Translations under genes and position numbers: made by a program | Notes under the pieces: generated by a model | What the model saw: the letters and a program-made list of their open reading frames with translations, nothing else | Databases searched by the model: none | Told to the model about the DNA's origin: nothing | In this document: positions 34,355-42,657 of the stretch, one piece after another | Position numbering within the stretch: the first letter of the stretch is position 1 | Layout of the letters: every line of letters starts with the position of its first letter | Origin: an uncultured Eubacteriales bacterium | Lineage (GTDB): Bacteria; Bacillota; Clostridia; Oscillospirales; Acutalibacteraceae | Length of the DNA: 64,000 nucleotides | Assembly (NCBI GenBank): GCA_934729465.1 | Contig: CAKVEP010000001.1 | Span: forward strand, 1 to 64,000 | Direction: 5' to 3'

Positions 34355-34881
34355 AACAATTCGTAAAACTACAGATGAGTGATTTACAAAAAGTTGTAAC
34401 ATTTTACAATACAATAATTGATGATTCAAAAGAAAGTCCTTATTCCCCCGGTTGGACTAAAAATATTTATCCTGATAAAAAACTACTTTCACAATTAATT
34501 GCTGAAAAAAGTATGTATGGATTAAAAAGCTTTGATAAAATTTTCGCAGCTATATGTTTAAACAATAGTTGCGAATTAGAAAGCAAAAAAGTAAATTGGA
34601 ATGTTAATGCTTCTGAAAATGAAGTATGGTTTATCCATCTGCTTGGAGTAAGCAAAGCGGAACAAGGAAAAGGATTTGGCAAAAAATTAATTTACGAAGC
34701 AGAAAATATAGCTATAAAAAGTGGTAAAAAAGTGCTAAGATTAGAAGTAAATGAAAGAAATCTTCCAGCAATTAAGCTTTATGAAAATACCGGCTTTATG
34801 TATGTAGACACTGTGAAAATACATTATCCAAGCACTGGGTTCATATTCTTAAAACTATATCAAAAAAATCTAATACAATAA
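34351..34881 (+). CDS. GNAT-family N-acetyltransferase
   Basis: A 176-residue acetyltransferase. VWFIHLLGVSKAEQGKGFGK carries the Q/R-x-x-G-x-G/A acetyl-CoA loop, and LRLEVNERNLPAIKLYENTGF is the typical beta-5/helix-4 block. The ATG at 34351 follows AAAGGAG and overlaps the previous stop, so the two acetyltransferases are translationally coupled. The substrate is unknown. Confidence 0.85.
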   Translation: MKQFVKLQMSDLQKVVTFYNTIIDDSKESPYSPGWTKNIYPDKKLLSQLIAEKSMYGLKSFDKIFAAICLNNSCELESKKVNWNVNASENEVWFIHLLGVSKAEQGKGFGKKLIYEAENIAIKSGKKVLRLEVNERNLPAIKLYENTGFMYVDTVKIHYPSTGFIFLKLYQKNLIQ

Positions 34882-34909
34882 TTTCAATTAATAAAATAGG
34901 AGAAACCTT

Positions 34910-35461
34910 ATGACTTACAAAAGTAAAGTTTTGGCGGAATGCTCTATGAGTATTGCTTTGGCGGCAGTTTTAAGCTTTATTCCTCTTTTTAAATTCCCCA
35001 GCGGCGGCTCGGTTACTCTTGCTTGTACCGCTCCATTAATTATTTTTTCTTTTAAAAGAGGCTTTAAATGGGGGGCGATTTCAGGTTTTATTTACTCTTT
35101 GTTTCAACTTTTATCAGGGTTTCATTTTCCGCCGTCTAAAACAATCTTTTCATTTATTTGTGTGATATTTTTAGATTATGTGTTTTCTTACTCTTGTATT
35201 GGACTATGTTCAAGCGCCAGACTTTATTTTAAAAATAAATATTTTCAAATCGCTTTAGCTGTCACTATTCCCTTTATAGTGCGCCTTATTTGCAGCACTG
35301 TTTCAGGAGTGATTGTTTGGAAAGACTATTTTCCTCAGGATGTTCCTGTGGTTGTTTACTCGTTCATATATAATTTTTCTTACCTATTCCCTGAATTTTT
35401 AATCACCGCTTTAGTATGCTTTTTCGTTATAAAACATTTGTATAAAAATAATCTTTATTAA
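34910..35461 (+). CDS. thiT: ThiT-like ECF transporter S component
   Basis: A 183-residue membrane protein with about six hydrophobic segments. It resembles the thiamine-binding S component ThiT: LAECSMSIALAAVLSFIPLF, then the FPSGGSVTLACTAPLI loop and FKRGFKWGAISGF. It would work with the shared energizing module; ecfA1, ecfA2 and ecfT are at 51124-53652. I see no TPP riboswitch in the 28-bp gap before it. The start ATG follows AGGAG. Confidence 0.8.
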   Translation: MTYKSKVLAECSMSIALAAVLSFIPLFKFPSGGSVTLACTAPLIIFSFKRGFKWGAISGFIYSLFQLLSGFHFPPSKTIFSFICVIFLDYVFSYSCIGLCSSARLYFKNKYFQIALAVTIPFIVRLICSTVSGVIVWKDYFPQDVPVVVYSFIYNFSYLFPEFLITALVCFFVIKHLYKNNLY

Positions 35462-35475
35462 AGGAGATAACAATT

Positions 35476-36735
35476 TTGGAACTTATTTTAATTATATTTA
35501 TTATTGGAATGATTTTTTTAAATGTGTTTACGCTGCTAAAATTAAACGCTATCAATAAAAATACTCAAGAAAGTATTGAAAAACTAAGTAATAACATAAC
35601 AATGCAATATAGCGCTTCTTTTAACGGTCTTAACACGTTAGTCCAAGATTCCATAAAAAATTCAACCGACACCCTTTCTAATAATCTGAAAAATAGTATA
35701 GAATTTCAGACGTCAAACACCAACCAAAATCTACAAAAACTTGAAGAACGCTTTAAGAATTTCTCTTTAGAAATTGAACAACGTCTTGATAACATACGTC
35801 AAACAATAAGCCATAATCTTCAATGTATTCAAGAGGACAACAATAAAAAGATAGATGAAATGCGTCAAATCGTTGACAAGAAACTTCAAGACACTTTAAA
35901 CAAACGTATGACAGAATCTTTTCAGCTTGTAAACGATAGACTCCAGGAAGTATATAAAGGTCTTGGCGAAATGAAAAACTTGGCTCAGGGAGTCGGAGAT
36001 TTAAAAAAGGTTTTAACTAATGTGAAAACGAGAGGTATACTTGGTGAAATTCAGCTCGGCTCTATACTTCAAGAAATATTGTCGCCCTCCCAATACGACA
36101 CTAATGTTGTTACTAAAAAATCAACCAGAAATCCTGTTGAGTACGCCGTTAAGCTACCTTCAGAAGACGGCTCTTGTACTTACTTGCCAATTGACTCTAA
36201 GTTCCCCGGAGATACATACAGTAACCTCGTGGACGCTTATAATGAGGGGGATAAAGACAAAATATCAAAATGTATAAGCGTTTTGGAAAAGACAATCAAA
36301 AGCGAAGCAAAAGACATCAGAGACAAATACATCGACCCGCCAAACACGACGGAATTTGCTATTATGTTTCTTCCCTTTGAAGGACTTTATGCAGAGGTTG
36401 TAAACCGTGGACTAATAGAGACTATCCAAAAAGATTACAACGTCAACATAGCAGGTCCAAGTACCATGGCAGCTCTGCTCAACAGCTTACAAATGGGATT
36501 TCGTACTTTCGCTATACAAAAAAGAAGTGGCGAAGTAAGAAAAATTTTAGGCGCTGTGAAAACACAATTCCAAGAATTTTCAAGTGTGTTAGACAAAACA
36601 TTAACTAAATTAAACAACGCAAGCAACGATTTGGACAAGCTTATCGGAGTAAGGACACGAGGAATCCAAAGGGCATTAGAAAAAGTTGAAACCATAGATT
36701 TTGAAGAGTCTTCTAAAATACTTGAAATCGAATAA
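35476..36735 (+). CDS. rmuC: RmuC-family DNA recombination protein
   Basis: A 419-residue protein with an N-terminal membrane helix, then a long coiled coil (about residues 30-165). The RmuC domain follows (RGILGEIQLGSILQEIL, LPIDSKFPGDTY, FAIMFLPFEGLYAEV, LNSLQMGFRTFAIQK). Proteins of this family contain a nuclease-like fold and limit inversions at short inverted repeats in E. coli. Translation likely starts at TTG 35476 after AAAGGAG. A terminator follows directly. Confidence 0.93.
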   Translation: MELILIIFIIGMIFLNVFTLLKLNAINKNTQESIEKLSNNITMQYSASFNGLNTLVQDSIKNSTDTLSNNLKNSIEFQTSNTNQNLQKLEERFKNFSLEIEQRLDNIRQTISHNLQCIQEDNNKKIDEMRQIVDKKLQDTLNKRMTESFQLVNDRLQEVYKGLGEMKNLAQGVGDLKKVLTNVKTRGILGEIQLGSILQEILSPSQYDTNVVTKKSTRNPVEYAVKLPSEDGSCTYLPIDSKFPGDTYSNLVDAYNEGDKDKISKCISVLEKTIKSEAKDIRDKYIDPPNTTEFAIMFLPFEGLYAEVVNRGLIETIQKDYNVNIAGPSTMAALLNSLQMGFRTFAIQKRSGEVRKILGAVKTQFQEFSSVLDKTLTKLNNASNDLDKLIGVRTRGIQRALEKVETIDFEESSKILEIE

Positions 36736-36742
36736 ATTAAAA

Positions 36743-36777
36743 CAAGCTAAGTCTAATAAGGCTTAGCTTGTTTTTTT
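36743..36777 (+). terminator. Terminator after rmuC
   Basis: CAAGCTAAG (36743-36751) pairs with CTTAGCTTG (36762-36770), with TTTTTTT after it. Confidence 0.9.
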
Positions 36778-36806
36778 ATCAGTTAATACTCGGATTTAAA
36801 TAAAAA

Positions 36807-37073
36807 TTAATTTTCTTTGAAAAGCTCACACGTTTTTCCTTTCTCGTAGTGCCTACAGGCTTTACAACCCACTATTCCTCTATATCTACAACTTTCCTCA
36901 TGCATTCCTCCAACATGAAATGGGTCTGTTCCTTTCCTTGCGCACCCTTTACACTCCCAATTAATACATTTAAGCCCCGGTGTATTTACGCCGCCTGCTC
37001 CACCACTTATTTTTTCGCAATCTGAATCTGTAAGGCTTCGTACTTTTTCAAAATCTTCTTTTTTTATTTCCAT
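36807..37073 (-). CDS. Cysteine-rich small protein with a double-glycine-type leader
   Basis: An 88-residue product. The first 28 residues (FEKVRSLTDSDCEKISGGAGG) resemble leaders of double-glycine-processed bacteriocin or RiPP precursors. The remaining 60 residues hold seven Cys (C-x4-C-x2-C, then C, C-x2-C, C) plus several His, suggesting metal binding or disulfides. The start has AAGGGTG upstream. It lies 12 bp after a secreted-protein gene in a minus-strand group that begins with a phospholipase C. No peptidase-transporter or maturation enzyme is visible in the window, so a natural-product role is only a hypothesis. Confidence 0.6.
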   Translation of the reverse strand: MEIKKEDFEKVRSLTDSDCEKISGGAGGVNTPGLKCINWECKGCARKGTDPFHVGGMHEESCRYRGIVGCKACRHYEKGKTCELFKEN

Positions 37074-37085
37074 ATAAAATCACCC

Positions 37086-37622
37086 TTATAATCTAATCAA
37101 ATTTAATTTTGCATCACTGTCACAGGTAAACATATATCTGTTTTTATCTATATGCTTCACTCCGCTTTTTAACGACGCTTTTCCATAAGCTCCTCCGTTG
37201 GTCCACATTGCGTTTTGAGTTCTGGCAAATCCCTTTATTTTGTACGAATCATTCAATAATTCTTCACCATGAGATGTACTTAAACATTTCGCCTCTTTGT
37301 ATTTAGTATTGTATCTAAAATTAGCCTCCATATACATTGAACTTATTTTCTCTCCCGTTTTCTTTTCGTATATAACGTCTAAGCGGGCTGTGATATACCT
37401 GTAATTTTCATCCGATACACCTTCGTTAAATCTATCATCATTTGTTTCTCTATAGCTCAAAATTTCTTTCCTCATTATTTCATCATTCACAGCAATTTCA
37501 GTCACGTGGTCATCAAAGCGACACTCTTCTTCAATTTTATTTTTTAAATCGGATGCATGAACATTTATTCTGGGGATAAACATTATTCCTAAAATTATAA
37601 ATAAACAGAATATTTTTTTCAT
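37086..37622 (-). CDS. Secreted protein of unknown family
   Basis: 178 residues with an N-terminal signal peptide (MKKIFCLFIILGIMFIPRINVHA). The mature part is beta-rich with three Cys. No family is recognised. It may be distantly related to the upstream gene: both are exported, of similar length, and end in an aromatic-T...-A-LNLI/LDLI stretch. The ribosome site GGGAGGAG is strong. It is part of the phospholipase C group and probably cotranscribed. Confidence 0.7.
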   Translation of the reverse strand: MKKIFCLFIILGIMFIPRINVHASDLKNKIEEECRFDDHVTEIAVNDEIMRKEILSYRETNDDRFNEGVSDENYRYITARLDVIYEKKTGEKISSMYMEANFRYNTKYKEAKCLSTSHGEELLNDSYKIKGFARTQNAMWTNGGAYGKASLKSGVKHIDKNRYMFTCDSDAKLNLIRL

Positions 37623-37637
37623 TTTAACTCCTCCCTT

Positions 37638-38243
37638 TTAATACGCTTTCGAACTAAAGTTTATATCTCCGCTGACAGAACAAATCAAATCTAAATTTGC
37701 GTTATCTGTGTATTTAAGATGACTGTATCTGCTTAAATTTCTGTACATCATGCTCATTTGAGAAACTATACACTCACTCGCTGTTCTGAATATTTCGTAA
37801 TTTTGTCTTATCTTCCAATTGGTTTTTTCAAATCTATAACTAGAGCTTAAAATATCCTTGCTGGGTCTTTCTATTTTAACAAATCCTTGTTTGTCGTATG
37901 TAAAAGTTACAGACAATGAATTTGCTGCTATTTTATTTATTGATTTATCTTTTGATTTATTTTCCGTGTAAAAAAACTCTCCATAAGCTGTTGCTGTTTT
38001 TTTGTAAATTGTCTTTCCAAGCTTGTTATCATAGTAGCTCGATTCAGGTGAGCTTTCCAGTCTCACAACATACTCAAAACCATTACCAAACACTACTTTT
38101 TTTATTTGTGTGTTTTGCGTTACCTCTACTCTTAATTTACTTGCGTCCTCAGTAAGGTTTATACCATGAGCCACACCGCCGGTTAATAATGCTTGTACTG
38201 ACAATAATGTTACTGCCATCATTTTCTTTAATCCTTTTTTCAT
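37638..38243 (-). CDS. Secreted protein of unknown family
   Basis: 201 residues with a signal peptide (MKKGLKKMMAVTLLSVQALLTGGVAHG). The mature domain is predicted beta-rich, with NSLSVTFTYDKQGFVKI and two late Cys. No family is recognised. The stretch YTDNANLDLIC near its end resembles FTCDSDAKLNLI in the next gene. The start is well marked by GGAGGTG. It lies 26 bp after the phospholipase gene, so both products may act outside the cell together. Confidence 0.7.
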   Translation of the reverse strand: MKKGLKKMMAVTLLSVQALLTGGVAHGINLTEDASKLRVEVTQNTQIKKVVFGNGFEYVVRLESSPESSYYDNKLGKTIYKKTATAYGEFFYTENKSKDKSINKIAANSLSVTFTYDKQGFVKIERPSKDILSSSYRFEKTNWKIRQNYEIFRTASECIVSQMSMMYRNLSRYSHLKYTDNANLDLICSVSGDINFSSKAY

Positions 38244-38269
38244 TTTAATGCACCTCCATCATATATCAA

Positions 38270-39004
38270 CTAAGAATTCACTTCAACATAAAACCTATAA
38301 AGTACACCTACAACCGCTTTTTGCGCATTTGATATAGAATATTTTGCTATTGTATCCCTTGGAATAAGCTTGTTTTCGAGAGCGTAGAAGTTATCTGCCG
38401 ACAAATACGCACTCGACTTACCTATTTCTTTCGTTAAATTTTCTAAATAGTACCTAACATTTTCAACGTTCATTGAAGGTTCGCACTCCTCTTGAACTGC
38501 TACGCATCTTTTTTCAAATTCAACATGCATATGTAATTTTACTCCGGCATCTATAATACTTTCGTAATTAGTGTGTACAGGAGTATTTAAATCTTCTAAA
38601 AAATGTATAGCCCTTCCCAGCTCTTCCCAAGCATCGTTATATCTTCCTGTTTTGTAATAACGCACAGCCTTTCTGTAATGTCCTGTAAAGCGTGTTAACG
38701 CCGATTCTTTTTCCCCCATAAAGTTTCTCTCTGTTGCAGGGTTGAAAAAATGTAGCTTATATCCTCCCTCATTTTCGTCTTCGTCAGGTTTCATACTAAA
38801 CGTTCTAAGTCTTTCAATAACCTCAGGAGTGTAAAATTCATCACAGCCTTCAAATTTGCTGCAAACAAATAATGAGCTCGTATGCGTCACATAATTATGC
38901 GTTGGACCATCAAACGCTCCGGCATTCATTCCGGTTGAACACACCCCCATAGTTAATCCTAAAAAACATGCTAACAATCTTGTTATTCGTTTAGCTTTAA
39001 TCAT
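38270..39004 (-). CDS. Secreted zinc-dependent phospholipase C
   Basis: 244 residues with a signal peptide ending near NAGA. The mature chain begins FDGPTHNYV. Ligands of the three-zinc site of the alpha-toxin/Bacillus cereus PLC family can be followed in order: N-terminal aromatic, His in THNYVT, Asp in KPDED, His in LHFFNP, His and Asp in IHFLEDLNTP, His in PVHT, and His and Glu in HMHVEFE. The C2-like membrane-binding domain of alpha-toxin is absent, so it is a one-domain enzyme. The expected reaction is hydrolysis of phospholipids to diacylglycerol and a phospho-headgroup. It heads the group of secreted proteins. Confidence 0.87.
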   Translation of the reverse strand: MIKAKRITRLLACFLGLTMGVCSTGMNAGAFDGPTHNYVTHTSSLFVCSKFEGCDEFYTPEVIERLRTFSMKPDEDENEGGYKLHFFNPATERNFMGEKESALTRFTGHYRKAVRYYKTGRYNDAWEELGRAIHFLEDLNTPVHTNYESIIDAGVKLHMHVEFEKRCVAVQEECEPSMNVENVRYYLENLTKEIGKSSAYLSADNFYALENKLIPRDTIAKYSISNAQKAVVGVLYRFYVEVNS

Positions 39005-39368
39005 AATCAGACCTTCCTTTCTTTAAATAAAATTTCTATCCACGCAATTATAAATTCAAATAGGTAACTAGATTAATTGTATAGTTTATCTTTTGTACGT
39101 TGCCTATATTTTGTTATTATATCATATTTTTCCAAATTGTAAAGTATTTTTAACCTAAAAATTTATTTTTTTGTAAAGTTCGACTATGTTTCACATATAA
39201 ATCTTTTTTACATCCCTTATTACATAGTATGAGCCTACTTTCCTATTTGACTTTTTATAAATTTTTTTGGACCAAGAATTTATTTTAATAAACTTGATAA
39301 TTTATTTTGTCAAATATATAATGTAATTTATATGGACTAAATTTATATTGTTTAATTGGAGGATAAAT
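39005..39368. other. 364-bp divergent intergenic region
   Basis: AT-rich DNA between the phospholipase gene (minus) and ychF (plus). Apart from the ychF promoter and the two ribosome sites I see no gene, tRNA or strong hairpin. The phospholipase promoter must lie here but was not pinned down. Confidence 0.6.
39294..39322 (+). promoter_or_regulatory. Promoter of ychF
   Basis: TTGATA (39294-39299) and TATAAT (39317-39322) with a 17-bp spacer, about 45 bp before the ychF start. Confidence 0.72.
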
Positions 39369-40466
39369 ATGAAAATTGGTATTGTTGGGCTTCCTAATGT
39401 CGGGAAAAGTACCCTTTTTAACGCTATAACAAACGCCGGGGCAATGTCGGCAAATTATCCGTTTTGTACGGTTGAACCTAATGTTGGAATCGTGTCTGTC
39501 CCCGACGAGAGGTTAGACACTTTAGCTGAAATGTATAATCCAGACAAGTTCACTCCTGCTACTATTGAATTTGTTGATATAGCCGGGTTAGTTAAGGGAG
39601 CATCAAAAGGAGAGGGTCTTGGTAATAAATTTTTAGCTAACATTCGTGAAGTTGATGCTATCGTACATGTCGTTAGATGCTTCGAAAGTAATGATATCGT
39701 CCACGTTGATGGAAGCGTAAACCCTAAACGTGATATTGAAACTATTAATTTGGAGTTGGTTTTGTCTGACATCGAGATGGTTGAAAGACGCATTGAAAAA
39801 ACTAAAAAATTAATTAAGGCAGATAAAAAATACGCTATTGAATTAGAATTTTGGCAAGATGTTTTAAAATTCTTAGAAACCGGTAAGCCAGCCAGAGCAT
39901 TTGAATGCGATAATGATGAGCAAAAATTTTTACTTGAAAGTGCTAACCTACTAACCTACAAGCCTGTAATATACGCTGCTAATGTTGGCGAAGCTGATTT
40001 TTCATTGGGGAATGTGAATAATAGTCACTACAAAGCTGTTGAGGAAATTGCTAAATCTGAAAATTCCGGTATATTGCCAATTTGTGCACAAATTGAAGCA
40101 GAAATCTCCGAAATGGACAAAGACGAAAAAGCAATGTTCCTTTCAGAACTTGGTCTTGATAAGTCTGGATTAGAGCGTTTAATTTCTTCGTGCTACGCTC
40201 TTTTAGGACTAATTTCGTATCTCACGGCAGGCAAAAGTGAAGTTAGAGCTTGGACTATCAAAAAGGGCACAAAAGCACCTCAAGCTGCCGGCAAAATTCA
40301 CTCTGATTTTGAACGTGGGTTTATTCGTGCGGAAGTAATCGCATTTAACGATTTGGTAAGCTGTGGTTCTATGAGTTCAGCAAAAGAAAAAGGGTTAGTC
40401 CGTTCTGAGGGCAAGGAATATGTCATGAAAGACGGAGATGTTGTATTGTTTAGATTTAACGTTTAA
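39369..40466 (+). CDS. ychF: YchF/Ola1-family ATPase
   Basis: A 365-residue Obg-related ribosome-associated ATPase. G1 GLPNVGKSTLFNAIT, G2-G3 DIAGLVKGASKGEGLGNKFL, and the TGS domain with the C-terminal SEGKEYVMKDGDVVLFRFNV are present. The ATG at 39369 follows GGAGG. It is followed 22 bp later by a TtcA-like gene, probably cotranscribed. Confidence 0.95.
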   Translation: MKIGIVGLPNVGKSTLFNAITNAGAMSANYPFCTVEPNVGIVSVPDERLDTLAEMYNPDKFTPATIEFVDIAGLVKGASKGEGLGNKFLANIREVDAIVHVVRCFESNDIVHVDGSVNPKRDIETINLELVLSDIEMVERRIEKTKKLIKADKKYAIELEFWQDVLKFLETGKPARAFECDNDEQKFLLESANLLTYKPVIYAANVGEADFSLGNVNNSHYKAVEEIAKSENSGILPICAQIEAEISEMDKDEKAMFLSELGLDKSGLERLISSCYALLGLISYLTAGKSEVRAWTIKKGTKAPQAAGKIHSDFERGFIRAEVIAFNDLVSCGSMSSAKEKGLVRSEGKEYVMKDGDVVLFRFNV

Positions 40467-40488
40467 TGTATTAAAGGAGCAATTTTTT

Positions 40489-41199
40489 TTGAAAAACACT
40501 ATTGGAAAAATACGTGCTGCTATAGACAAATACTCCATGATTAAGCATGGCGACAAAATCGCTGTTGGGGTTTCCGGCGGGAAAGATTCCGTCGCTTTAC
40601 TTTGGGCTTTAAGCGAGTTGCGCAATTATTATCCAAATAAATTTGAAATTGTGGCAATAACCATAGACCCTTACTTTAATGGTCTCCCTACTGATTACTC
40701 CGAAATATCAGATATGTGTTCTAAACTGGGCATACAACATATTGTAAAAAAATCTTCATTGTGGGAAATTGTCTTTAAAGTCAGAAACGAAAAAAATCCT
40801 TGTAGCCTTTGTTCTAAAATGAGAAGAGGTATGCTTCACAATGTTGCAGTTGATAACGGTTGTAATGTGGTAGCGCTCGGGCACCATCTCGACGATGCCG
40901 TACAAACTTTTTTTATGAATCTGTTTAACGGGGGTAAAATCGGGTGTTTCGCCCCACTTTCTTATTTGTCTGTTAAAAAGATTAATGTTATTCGCCCACT
41001 CATTTTTTGTCACGAAAGCGAAATTATAAGTACCGTAAACAAATTTAATTTACCGGTGTGTAAAAGTGAATGCCCTGTTGACGGCGCCACTGAGCGAAAA
41101 AAAATTAATGATAAAATTTTAGAAATTGAAAAATCTTATCCAAAGCTTAGAAAAAAAGTTATTTCAGCAATGAAAAACGCTCACATAGATAATTGGTAA
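40489..41199 (+). CDS. TtcA-like tRNA thiolation/PP-loop ATPase
   Basis: A 236-residue N-type ATP pyrophosphatase. The PP-loop is VGVSGGKDSVALLWAL, the paired Cys are CSLCSKMRRG, the segment LGHHLDDAVQTFFMN follows, and a later Cys lies in SECPVDG. This is the TtcA/TtuA-type arrangement, where three Cys bind an Fe-S cluster used to thiolate tRNA. The start is probably TTG at 40489 with AAAGGAG upstream; the frame has no better start after the ychF stop. Which tRNA base is thiolated is not predictable. Confidence 0.85.
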   Translation: MKNTIGKIRAAIDKYSMIKHGDKIAVGVSGGKDSVALLWALSELRNYYPNKFEIVAITIDPYFNGLPTDYSEISDMCSKLGIQHIVKKSSLWEIVFKVRNEKNPCSLCSKMRRGMLHNVAVDNGCNVVALGHHLDDAVQTFFMNLFNGGKIGCFAPLSYLSVKKINVIRPLIFCHESEIISTVNKFNLPVCKSECPVDGATERKKINDKILEIEKSYPKLRKKVISAMKNAHIDNW

Positions 41200-41207
41200 A
41201 TAATTAT

Positions 41208-41243
41208 AAAGGTATTCTAAATTTAGAATACCTTTACTTTTTT
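41208..41243 (+). terminator. Terminator after the TtcA-like gene
   Basis: AAAGGTATTCTAA pairs with TTAGAATACCTTT (41208-41235), followed by a T-rich run to 41243. Confidence 0.88.
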
Positions 41244-41253
41244 ATAAATAAAA

Positions 41254-41280
41254 ATATCACAATCGCAAGGATTGTGATAT
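41254..41280 (-). terminator. Terminator after ppa
   Basis: ATATCACAATC (41254-41264) pairs with GATTGTGATAT (41270-41280). On the minus strand a T-rich run follows, 6 bp after the ppa stop. Confidence 0.82.
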
Positions 41281-41285
41281 CATAA

Positions 41286-41816
41286 TTATTTACCAAATTT
41301 TTGTTTATACATCTCTATTGCGTTAGATATAATTTTAATAGCTTCTTCTTTTCCCTTTATGTCATCAACCGCAGTTTCTTTGTTTTCCAAGGCTTTATAC
41401 ACACTAAAGAAATGTTTCATTTCAGCAAATTTGTGGTAAGGCAATTGAGAAATATCGTTAAAACTATTATAGCTTGGGTCTTTAAATGGGATTGCTATAA
41501 TCTTTTCGTCCATCTTTCCGTTGTCCACCATAGACATTACCCCTATTGGATAGCAATTAACGAGCGTCATGGGATATATATTCTCAGAACAAAGAACCAA
41601 AACATCGAGAGGGTCCATGTCGTCAGCATACGTTCTTGGAATAAATCCATAGTTTGCTGGATAATGAGTAGAGGTGTATAAAATCCTGTCCAGCTCTAAA
41701 AGACCTGTGCGTTTATCAAGCTCATATTTCATTTTGCTGCCCTTGGATATTTCTATTACAACGGCAAATTCTTCTGGTTTTATTCTAGATTCTTCTATAT
41801 CGTGCCAAATATTCAT
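41286..41816 (-). CDS. ppa: Inorganic pyrophosphatase (family I)
   Basis: Hydrolyses pyrophosphate to phosphate and pulls biosynthetic reactions forward. Conserved active-site blocks are KMKYELDKRTG, YPANYGFIPRTYADDMDPLDVLVL (the D-x4-D-x-x-D... metal-binding signature) and KHFFSVYKALE. The ATG at 41816 is chosen because GAGGAG lies just upstream; the longer start overlaps that site. It gives 176 residues, normal for the family. Confidence 0.95.
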   Translation of the reverse strand: MNIWHDIEESRIKPEEFAVVIEISKGSKMKYELDKRTGLLELDRILYTSTHYPANYGFIPRTYADDMDPLDVLVLCSENIYPMTLVNCYPIGVMSMVDNGKMDEKIIAIPFKDPSYNSFNDISQLPYHKFAEMKHFFSVYKALENKETAVDDIKGKEEAIKIISNAIEMYKQKFGK

Positions 41817-41976
41817 TACGTTAATTCTCCTCATATAGCAAATTTACTTTTAATTATAACATATTTTTAACCATAAATCCAGAAAAATATTCCATCATTA
41901 TTTTTTGGTACTTGCACAAAATCAACTTAAACAACATATTATAAGTGTAAACATTGTTTTATAAGTTGGTGATTGG

Positions 41977-42657
41977 ATGTTCTTTATAGATATTCCTTTG
42001 ATAATTAAAGGCATGATGTTCCTTGTTTTACACGTTGTTAGTCCAAATTCGTTCCCTAAACCACTTTCGGCGAAAAATGAGAAAAAATATTTAGAGCTAC
42101 TTAAAAACGGTGATAGCAACGCAAAAAATATTTTAATAGAACACAATTTACGTTTGGTTGCTCACATAACAAAAAAATACAGCTCATCAAAACACGACCT
42201 CGACGACCTGATTTCCATAGGTACAATTGGACTTATAAAAGCCGTTAACACTTTCGATTGCTCTAAGGGTATCAGATTGTCAAGCTACGCTTCTAGGTGT
42301 ATTGAAAACGAAATATTGATGTATTTTAGAAACGCTAAAAAATCTGCCCTTGATTTGTCAATAAACGAACCTATTGAAACAGATAAAAACGGAAATATGC
42401 TTACCCTAATCGACACCATTTCCACAGACGACTCAATATCTGAACAAATCGATAAAAAGATAAACATAGAAAAACTTAACAAATATCTCCTCGAGGAATT
42501 ATCTCCCCGTGAAAGAATAATAATCGCTCTAAGATACGGTATAAACGGATTAACGCCACTTCCCCAAAGAGAAGTAGCGAATAAATTAGGTATATCACGT
42601 TCATATGTATCTCGTATTGAAAAAAAGGCTTTGTGTACGTTAAAAAAATTACTCTGA
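41977..42657 (+). CDS. sigK: Late mother-cell sporulation sigma factor SigK
   Basis: A 226-residue sigma-70 family factor. The hydrophobic N-terminus (about 20 residues, MFFIDIPLIIKGMMFLVLHV) resembles the pro-sequence cleaved to activate SigK in Bacillus. Region 2 has NAKNILIEHNLRLVAHITKK and SIGTIGLIKAVNTFD. Region 4 ends PQREVANKLGISRSYVSRIE. It is uninterrupted by a skin-type element. Its presence shows that the organism is, or recently was, a spore former. It overlaps the convergent glycosyltransferase gene by 9 bp. Confidence 0.93.
   Translation: MFFIDIPLIIKGMMFLVLHVVSPNSFPKPLSAKNEKKYLELLKNGDSNAKNILIEHNLRLVAHITKKYSSSKHDLDDLISIGTIGLIKAVNTFDCSKGIRLSSYASRCIENEILMYFRNAKKSALDLSINEPIETDKNGNMLTLIDTISTDDSISEQIDKKINIEKLNKYLLEELSPRERIIIALRYGINGLTPLPQREVANKLGISRSYVSRIEKKALCTLKKLL

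Noticed and set aside
34882..34909. A TPP riboswitch before the ThiT-like gene.
   Set aside because: The gap is only 28 bp and holds no riboswitch-like conserved core.
41977..42657. A skin-like element interrupting sigK.
   Set aside because: The sigK frame is complete from the hydrophobic N-terminus to region 4.
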